Source: Chamaecrista fasciculata
Taxonomy: Eukaryota; Streptophyta; Magnoliopsida; Fabales; Fabaceae
Reading direction: 5' to 3'
Assembly: GCA_003254925.1 (NCBI GenBank)
Contig: QANZ01020447.1
Coordinates: 1 to 64,000, forward strand
Length of the DNA stretch: 64,000 nt
The notes below the pieces were generated by a model, which saw only the letters and a program-made list of their open reading frames with translations, did no database searches and was not told where the DNA came from. Below are positions 57,127-64,000 of this stretch, piece by piece (the first letter of the stretch is position 1; every line of letters begins with the position of its first letter). Position numbers and translations under genes: made by a program.

Positions 57127-58063
57127 ATCTATGAGTATTTTAATTAATGAAAATTTTTTATTAATTAAAGTCATGACTTGGATTTGAATTTGAATTCAAG
57201 ATTTGATTTTGCTTCCAAGATTCAAATTTTGAATTAAAGATATTAGGGTAATATTTTAATTCAAAATCATTGGAAGATAATAGGTTGGTTATAACTTCCT
57301 AACAGTTAGGAATGTTATTTTGATTTATAAAATTCCAAAGAAAATAGAGGGAGATGGCGCATTGCTATTGTGGGACCAAGGGAAGATTTGATCTTCCATC
57401 TGATTCTCAAAGATTGCATTTTGAATTCAAATTAAGATATTAAGGTAATATTTTAATTAAGAATTCAAGTCCTAAAATTATGATATTAATGTAATCTCAT
57501 AATTTTATAATTTGATATTCAAATGTAATTAGGGAAACCAAAAAAGCTTACACACAAGTGAGTTTTGCAATTTTCCTTTTGTGAGACAAGAGAGAAAAAT
57601 CGGCTAGACCTAGATCTAGAGAGAGAGAGTCGAATTTCTCCAAGAGTGAGAGGGAATTCGACTTGTCCCAAACTAGGGGTTTTTGAGAGAGAAAACAAGA
57701 GAGCCTCTTGTTTCTTGCGCCACCCATCCTCTTGGTTCAAGAATTGTTCTTGATCACCAAGAGCCGTAGATTGGAGTCCCGAGTTCTTTTGGAGAAAAGA
57801 ACTGAAGGCTAGCACCTTGGTGCCACTAAACTGCTCGTGTGGATTACCGGCGGAGGAAGGACACTTCGTGTGGACTTCTCAAAATTGCACCCTTCAATCG
57901 GATCGATTGAAACTCGTGAGGTATACCACTTACTTTACCGGTTTAAATTCATCTAGCGGATCCTGTAGGAAATCACAGAGTGGCGTTTTTGGCGTTTTGG
58001 TCAATTATTTTATTTTATTTATTTTTTTTGCTTCCGCTACGCCGCCTCCGTGATTTCCCAACA
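57127..58063 (+). repeat. Copia B 5' LTR, second part
   Basis: Continues after S2 and ends TTTCCCAACA at 58063. Compared with C1 and C2 the TATA region near 57530-57545 is shortened: GGGAAACC runs straight into AAAAAAGCTTACAC, so the usual TATA box is missing. Confidence 0.88.
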
Positions 58064-58081
58064 TTGGTATCAGAGCCACGC
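58064..58081 (+). other. Primer binding site of copia B
   Basis: TTGGTATCAGAGCCACGC immediately after the LTR end, initiator tRNA-Met type. Confidence 0.9.
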
Positions 58082-59311
58082 TAGTTTTGGGTTTAATACT
58101 GGTTTTGGTGAATTGTACATGTGATGTATGATGTGTGTTTACCGCTTTCAGTCGTATGTTTGATTTTGCAAAAATCCACCGAAAAGTTTTTCTTTAAAAA
58201 CTCAATCTATGGAATAGGTGCAAATTTTATGTATATGATACATATAAAATCAATTGGATTGGTTTGAAATATTTTCTTGAAATTTTAAGGCCTAAGTCGA
58301 AATCCCTATATAATTATAGTTAAAAATGTTTTAATTATAATATTGTGGGGTGGCTGAAAATTTATTAAAATTATCAATTTTAAAATTTTTGGGGCAATAA
58401 TTTAAATTCTTGAATGAGATTCTTCATTTTATAATTATTGATACAAGGCCTAATTTTCAAGAAAGGCATGTTAAAATTGCACAAACCCTAGTTGAACACA
58501 TTTTAAAAAATTGTTTTTGGTATGTGTTTTTGTATGCCGTGTTTGACATGATAATATGTGTATTGTTCATCTGTGTTATGTGGTGTTGGATATGGCTCTA
58601 GGGTTTTTGGTAAATACGACCTGCGTGTCGTCTCCCTATACTCTGTTGTAATTTTACATTTTGTTTATACCTCAATGTAACTGAGGTTTTTCCCAATGTA
58701 ATTTTATTTTTCCTTTTAAAAAAAATCTCTCATTGGCTTGAGAAGATTATAGGGTAGATGGGCCATATCTAAACATGGTGTGTTTTGTGCATTTAGTTTT
58801 GTATGTGATGCAATTCGCTAGATGTATGCCTAGGGATGCGAATTTTAACATGCAACTTTGATACCATAAACACATGGCACGACTCGTTTAATTTTAAAAT
58901 TGGTTTTAAAATTGAACTAAAACGGAATATTAAAAATTGAACCCTTTTAAAAATCTTAAGTTTTAATGCCATCAACAAAACACCCTGTTAAAGTCTTGTT
59001 CATCGTGGAGCGACGATCACCTACGCGACACGTATCTACCTTGACCTTGAGGAGACACGGGTGAATGGGAGATTCAACGCAACGCCTTGTTGAAATCTCG
59101 GTTTATTAAATGTGGTGATCGCCTACGCGACACGTGTTTAGTGGGCCTTGATGATATGGGGTTGGGCTTCAGCCTCGTTGTTTTGAGCCTAGCCATTCAC
59201 AAGTTTTATTGTGTGACTTAATGGGGTAAACATGCCATAATAAGTATCATATGATGATACAGTCCCATAAAGATCTAAGAGTCACATGAGATGTGATTGG
59301 TAAGGAGTTAC
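58082..59311 (+). other. Copia B leader with hairpins
   Basis: Non-coding leader, cut by copia F at 59311. Hairpins TCAC-CTAC-GCGA (59017-59028) and TCGC-CTAC-GCGA (59119-59130) are the first two of the expected three; the third should lie beyond F. Confidence 0.7.
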
Positions 59312-61393
59312 TGTTGGGAAATCACGGTGCGTGCAGCGAAAGCGAAAAAATAAAATTACATAAAAACATGGCGCAAAACAAAAGGTGATTTCCCTACGGA
59401 TCGCTAAGAGGATTTAAACCGGTGAAGGAAGAAGTTTTACCTCAATGTTTCAATCGATGTGGTTGAATGATGCGATCCTGAGAAGCCCACTCCAAGTGTT
59501 CTTCCTTTGCCGGTAATCCACACGAACAGTTTGCTGACACCAAGGTGCTACCCTTCAGTTCTTTTCTCCAAAAGAACTCGGGACTCCAATCTACGGTTCT
59601 TGGTTATCAAGAACAATTCTTGAACCAAGAATATATGGTGGCACAATAACTCAAGAACACTTTCTTGTTTTCTCTCTCAAAACCCTAATTAGGGTTCAAG
59701 TCGAATTCTCTCTCTAACTTTTAGAGAAATTCAACTTCCTCTCTCTCTACAAATTAGAGAGCCTAGACTTTCTCTCTCTTGAATGCACAAGTGAAGGCCA
59801 AGTCAACTTTCTCTAGGTATTTATAGAGTTGGGGAATTGATAATTATAATTAGGATTATCAATTATAAAATTATGAGATTACAATAATATCACAATTTTA
59901 GGACTTGAATTCTTAATTAAAATATTACCTTAATATCTTAATTTGAATTCAAAATGCAATCTTTGAGAATCAATTTGAAGATCAAATCTTCCTTGGTCCC
60001 ACACAAAGAATGCGCCATCTTCCCCTTACATTATCCTGGAATTTACTAAATCAAAAACATTCCTAACTCTTAGGAAGTTATAACCAACTTATTATCTTCC
60101 AACAATATTGAATTAAAAAATTACCATAATATCTTTAATTCAAATTTTGAATCTTGAAATCAAAATCAAATCTTGAATTCAGATTCAAATCCATGACTTT
60201 AATTAATAAAACATTTCTATTAATTAAAAGCCTATATGAGGCGCCACCCTCAACCCTAATTATCCAAATATTAGTGAATTTAATAAATCAAAAATCTCCT
60301 AACTTTTAGGAACCTTATCTGATTTATTATTCCCTATTATTATAATTAGGAATATAATTGTAAATAGATTAATCCAATTAACTATTTAATAATTAATATA
60401 TTTAAACTTGTCCCACAAATTTAAATATCACAAATGTAGATTTTATTTAAGACAAGAATTCATGTCCCAGACATTCAGCTATGTCTTAAATCGTGTCACT
60501 CGAGTGACTCACGAATTAACCCTAATTTGTGTCCCTTTAAACGGTGTCTATATCCTGCTCATGTGTGACCCAGCAGGCCCCACGTGATGTTGGCAGCAAG
60601 CCATCTCTATGACTCACAAGTCGAGAGCGGACTCTAGCAAGCCATCACGACTACCCAAAACACGTGAGTTATCATTTTATCAAAATGACTGATATAACCT
60701 TAGTACCACCTTGTCATAGAACCTATTGTCACACGATATCTTGGTTCTGGATAAGGCACGGGAAAGTCATCCTTAATCCAAACCACAACTTTCTCGATCT
60801 TCTTAAGTTAGTCCCAATTTACTGAGTGGCCACTCTTTCCTTGGACAGACTCATCGAGGGCGCCAGTTAGATATCTCTCATCTTTATGAGGGACAAAATT
60901 CCATCTTGGTCAACCACATTCCTCAGCACTGCAATCAACTAAACCCGTACCTAGCCCTTATGGTTACCCTGCTACGGGCAACGTTAGACTAGGCCAAAGT
61001 TTGACAACTACAACGCGGGAATAGTTAAGACCTCAGGTCTAAGGCATCGTGACAGATGTACAAGAGAGACTAGCTAATGACTAAACCCATGCAGGACTCT
61101 CCGGGTCAGTCCAGCAACTTGTAACCCCTTACGTAATTGCACCATGACTCTCATAAAGCATCTAGTGCATGTATCTCCATACACCGAGGTCATGCTGGTC
61201 TTAGTTCATTCTCGCTCCCACGAGAATGATCGACCAGGGACGGATTTAGATTAATTATCTCATAATTAATCTCGGACGCTATCATAGTAAACATGCTAAT
61301 AATATGATAACAACATAATTTATCACCATAAATTAATCAATATGTTCAAAACATATACATAAAATGATTGGCCCTAGGGCACAATCTCCAACA
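59312..61393 (-). repeat. Copia F 3' LTR, complete, 2082 bp
   Basis: TGTTGGGAAATC at 59312, CACAATCTCCAACA ending 61393. The adjacent minus-strand tract GTGCACGTGGGAGTC (61394-61408) is the polypurine tract. Confidence 0.93.
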
Positions 61394-61425
61394 GACTCCC
61401 ACGTGCACTAGGTACAATCATCAAT

Positions 61426-63171
61426 CTAGTTGTTCCTACAATAGGTACACTGATCAATGCGTCTAATCCCCATCGACGATACATGCCGCTCATGTATGAC
61501 CCCCGCAAGAGGCTTTGTAAGAGGATCGGCAATGTTATCCTCGCCTGCTACTTTGCATATCTTCACATCACCTCTGTCAATCATCTCTCTGACAAGGTGA
61601 AAACGTCTGAGTATGTGTTTGGTCCTTTGATGGGACCGTGGCTCCTTGGCTTGTGCAATAGCCCCGCTATTGTCACAATACAAGGTAATGGGATCAGCAA
61701 TGGTCGGAACCACACCAAGCTCGGAAACGAACTTTCTAATCCACAGAGCCTCCATTGCTGCATTTGATGCTGCTATGTACTCAGACTCCGTTGTAGAATT
61801 AGCAATTGTGCTCTGCTTGGAACTCTTCCAACTCACGCTGCCACCGTTCAGGAGAAACACATATCCGGAGTGCGATTTAAAATCATCTTGGTCGGTTTGG
61901 AAACTGGCGTCTTTGTAACCCTTTACACACAGCTCCTCATCAGTTCCACCGTATACCAAGAATTCATCCTTAGTTCTTCTCAAGTACTTAATGATGTTTT
62001 TGACAGCGGTCCAATGATACTCACCAGGGTCTTGTTGGAACCGGCTCGTCATGCTCAGGGCAAACGACACATCGGGTCGAGTACACAGCATGGCATACAT
62101 GATGGATCCTATTGCCGAGGCATAAGGAATCCCACTCATTTGCCCTCGCTCAACAAGTGTCTTGGGACACTGTTTCTTGCTCAGGGTCAAACCATGATTC
62201 ATCGGAATGAATCCCTTCTTGGAATCTTGCATACTGAACCGATTCAGTACCTTATCCAAGTATGTACTCTGACTTAATCCAAGAAGCCTTCGAGACCTAT
62301 CTCTATAGATCTTGATGCCTAGAATATAGGCAGCTTCTCCTAAGTCCTTCATTGAGAACGATTTTCCCAACCAAGATTTCACAATCTCTAAGGTTGGAAT
62401 ATCATTTCCAATGAGCAATATGTCATCGACATATAACACCAAGAACAAAATTGTGCTCCCACTAACCTTCTTGTAAAGACAAGGTTCATCAGGGTTTTGT
62501 GAGAAGCCAAACTCTTTGACTACTTCATCAAAACGATGATTCCAACTCTGGGAGGCTTGCTTCAATCCATAAATGGATCTCTGAAGCTTGCACACCTTTC
62601 TTGGTTCCTCTGGACATACAAACCCCTCAGGTTGTGTCATGTACACATCGTCGAGCAGCCTTCCATTTAGGAATGTTGTTTTGACGTCCATTTGCCATAT
62701 CTCATAGTCATAATATGTAGCTATGGCAAGGAGGATCCTAATGGACTTGGCCATCGCAACTGGGGAAAACGTTTCATCATAGTCTATACCATGACGTTGA
62801 GTAAACCCCTTTGCAACTAGCCTTGCCTTGAAGACATTGACATTACCATCCATGTCGGTTTTCTCCTTGGAAACCCACTTGCACCCTACAGCTTTTACAC
62901 CCTCAGGTGCATCAACCAAGGTCCATACCTTATTGTCATACATGGACTGCATCTCAGCCTTCATGGCTTCAATCCATTTCTCAGAATTATGATTCACGAT
63001 GGCCTCTTGATAGGTGGTAGGCTCACCATGCTCCATGAGCAACACATCCTTGTTCTCAGTCATCAAAAATCCATATCTTTGAGGCTGAAAACGTGTTCTA
63101 TCAGACCTTCGTGGTTCTTGTGTTACTAGAGGAGCTCCCACAACATCTTGTGGCTCTTCTCTAGTTTCCGT
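61426..63171 (-). CDS. Copia F pol: RT and RNase H, open
   Basis: Open from just after the TAG at 63172 to a stop at 61426; the first Met gives 571 codons. Counting from that Met, RT spans about residues 70-315 with the QMDVKTTFLNG box at 150-160 and YVDD at 237-240. RNase H follows, with Asp of the GYKDASF box near 410, the Glu of TESEYIAA near 458 and the Asp of YCDNSGA near 497; the ADPLTKPL tail comes near the end. It copies RNA to DNA and removes the RNA strand. It is the reference copy against which A, C1, C2 and D show their RNase H defect. Breaks upstream mean it cannot be made from the normal gag-pol start. Confidence 0.92.
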   Translation of the reverse strand, partial: TETREEPQDVVGAPLVTQEPRRSDRTRFQPQRYGFLMTENKDVLLMEHGEPTTYQEAIVNHNSEKWIEAMKAEMQSMYDNKVWTLVDAPEGVKAVGCKWVSKEKTDMDGNVNVFKARLVAKGFTQRHGIDYDETFSPVAMAKSIRILLAIATYYDYEIWQMDVKTTFLNGRLLDDVYMTQPEGFVCPEEPRKVCKLQRSIYGLKQASQSWNHRFDEVVKEFGFSQNPDEPCLYKKVSGSTILFLVLYVDDILLIGNDIPTLEIVKSWLGKSFSMKDLGEAAYILGIKIYRDRSRRLLGLSQSTYLDKVLNRFSMQDSKKGFIPMNHGLTLSKKQCPKTLVERGQMSGIPYASAIGSIMYAMLCTRPDVSFALSMTSRFQQDPGEYHWTAVKNIIKYLRRTKDEFLVYGGTDEELCVKGYKDASFQTDQDDFKSHSGYVFLLNGGSVSWKSSKQSTIANSTTESEYIAASNAAMEALWIRKFVSELGVVPTIADPITLYCDNSGAIAQAKEPRSHQRTKHILRRFHLVREMIDRGDVKICKVAGEDNIADPLTKPLAGVIHERHVSSMGIRRIDQCTYCRNN

Positions 63172-63938
63172 CTACGCCTCTGAAGTGTCTTGTGGCTCTT
63201 GAACTTCTTCAAGATCCATCTTGCTCCCACTGTTTCTTTTGGAAACAAAATCCCTTTCCAAAAAGGATCCATGTCTAACTACAAACACTTTGTTGTCAGA
63301 TGGGCAGTAGACATAATACCCCTAGTTTCCTTGGGGTATCCTACAAATAGACACTTGAGGGATTTGGGAGACAGTTTATCGTTAGGTTGTTGCTTAACAT
63401 AAACTTCACATCCCCAAACTTTGAGGTAAGACAAATTGGGACTCTTCCCCTTCCATATCTCATATGGTGTATCAATGTTATAGATATCGTTATTACGTTG
63501 TTGTTCCAATTTTAAGATGTAGTGATTATCTTGCAGATCACCATGAGCAAATAACACATCATCCTTGTAAATTGAACATCTACCATTCCCATTCACACAA
63601 GTAAACCCTTCCTTATCCAAATAAGAAAGTGAAATAATGTTTGAACTTAAGGACGGTACGTAATAACAATTGTTCAAAACAAATATAAGCCCAGAGGGCA
63701 ATACAAGCTCGTATGTTCCTACAGCAACAGCAGAAACCCTTGCTCCATTGCCCACTCGTAGGTCCACCTCGCCTCTGTCCAGTTTCCTACTGTCTCTAAG
63801 ACCCTGCCCATTTGTACAAATGTGAGAACCACATGCAGTATCTAATACCCAAGTGGTTGTAGAAAAATGAACACCTATAACATAGATGCCTGAAGCAGAG
63901 GCCTCAGCGCCTTTCTTCTGCTTCTTCAGATCTTCCAT
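63172..63938 (-). pseudogene. Copia F protease with integrase core deleted
   Basis: The frame 63938-63279 begins just after the zinc knuckle, carries the protease motif Val-Leu-Asp-Thr-Ala-Cys-Gly-Ser-His (about residue 31), then goes directly from the pre-integrase segment (Asp-Ile-Tyr-Asn-Ile-Asp-Thr) to the post-core Pro-Tyr-Glu-Ile-Trp segment, in frame. The whole integrase zinc and catalytic core (about 657 bases in copia A, 17053-17710) is gone. A single G missing from a G5 run near 63322 shifts the frame after Gly-Tyr-Pro-Lys-Glu-Thr-Arg-Gly, and TAG at 63172 ends the next frame. Confidence 0.9.
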
Positions 63939-64000
63939 ACACAGCTTGCAATTCCTCTTCCAGTGTCCAAACTTCTAGCAGAAAAAGCAAATTGTATCCT
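63939..64000 (-). pseudogene. Copia F gag zinc knuckle, stop inside
   Basis: The minus strand encodes Cys-Phe-Phe-Cys, then TAG (63975-63977), then Lys-Phe-Gly-His...Cys. The stop stands where copies A and C1 have Gln. The rest of gag lies outside the window. Confidence 0.8.

Larger units (their letters stand above)
53856..59311 (+). mobile_element. Copia B (Angela-like, TGTTGG subfamily), 5' part
   Basis: The 5' LTR (interrupted by solo LTR S2), primer site and leader are visible; the rest lies beyond copia F, outside the window. The left flank ATTAC is the expected 5-bp target copy. Its insertion cut the F-box gene. Confidence 0.88.
59312..64000 (-). mobile_element. Copia F (Angela-like), 3' part
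   Basis: On the minus strand: gag end, protease, RT, RNase H, polypurine tract and 3' LTR. It inserted into copia B's leader; the left target copy is GTTAC (59307-59311). F runs past the window end. It has the best kept copia RT and RNase H here, but lacks the integrase core. Confidence 0.92.

Overview
The window is plant nuclear heterochromatin, probably eudicot: it is AT-rich and filled with LTR retrotransposons that use the plant initiator-Met primer site. It also holds a Tat-type Ty3/gypsy element with an antisense ORF, MITEs, a SINE-like element, and fragments of an F-box gene with a plant FBA domain. I see no intact host gene, rRNA or tRNA gene, CRISPR array or operon. The species cannot be named from this.

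Layout. (1) 1-20591 is a four-level nest. Copia element A (+) has element E (-) in its 5' LTR; E has element D (+) in its 5' leader; D has a gypsy element (-, Tekay/Del-like, 4.4 kb LTR) in its pol 3' end. E's own LTR also carries a solo LTR (S1). (2) 20592-26467 is older non-LTR sequence: a SINE-like element, a large palindromic MITE, a roughly 535-bp unit repeated in tandem, and an F-box remnant. (3) 26468-52087 is one Tat/Retand-like gypsy element on the minus strand, with 591-bp LTRs, gag, protease, RT, RNase H, integrase, and a spliced antisense ORF on the plus strand. Two copia elements, C1 and C2 (both +), sit inside that antisense ORF. (4) 52088-53855 resumes the interrupted third repeat copy and ends in an F-box (FBA) pseudogene. 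(5) 53856-64000 is copia B (+), which broke the F-box gene. A second solo LTR (S2) lies in its LTR and copia F (-) lies in its leader and runs off the window.

All copia elements belong to one group. LTRs are about 1.8-2.4 kb, start TGATGG or TGTTGG and end CCAACA, and the primer site matches initiator tRNA-Met. The proteins and LTR ends resemble the BARE/Angela lineage. There are two subfamilies by LTR start. TGATGG elements (A, C1, C2, D) share a scrambled RNase H segment; C1 and C2 also share a deletion in RT yet C1 keeps an open gag and about 99% similar LTRs. TGTTGG elements are B, F, S1 and S2.

The most unusual signals are: a set of three small hairpins in each copia leader whose loop is the same within an element but differs between elements; the trans-mobilised gag-only C1/C2 subfamily; two in-frame GT-AG introns in the antisense ORF and one at the RT/RNase H junction of the gypsy element; and recurrent CAG-to-TAG stop codons.
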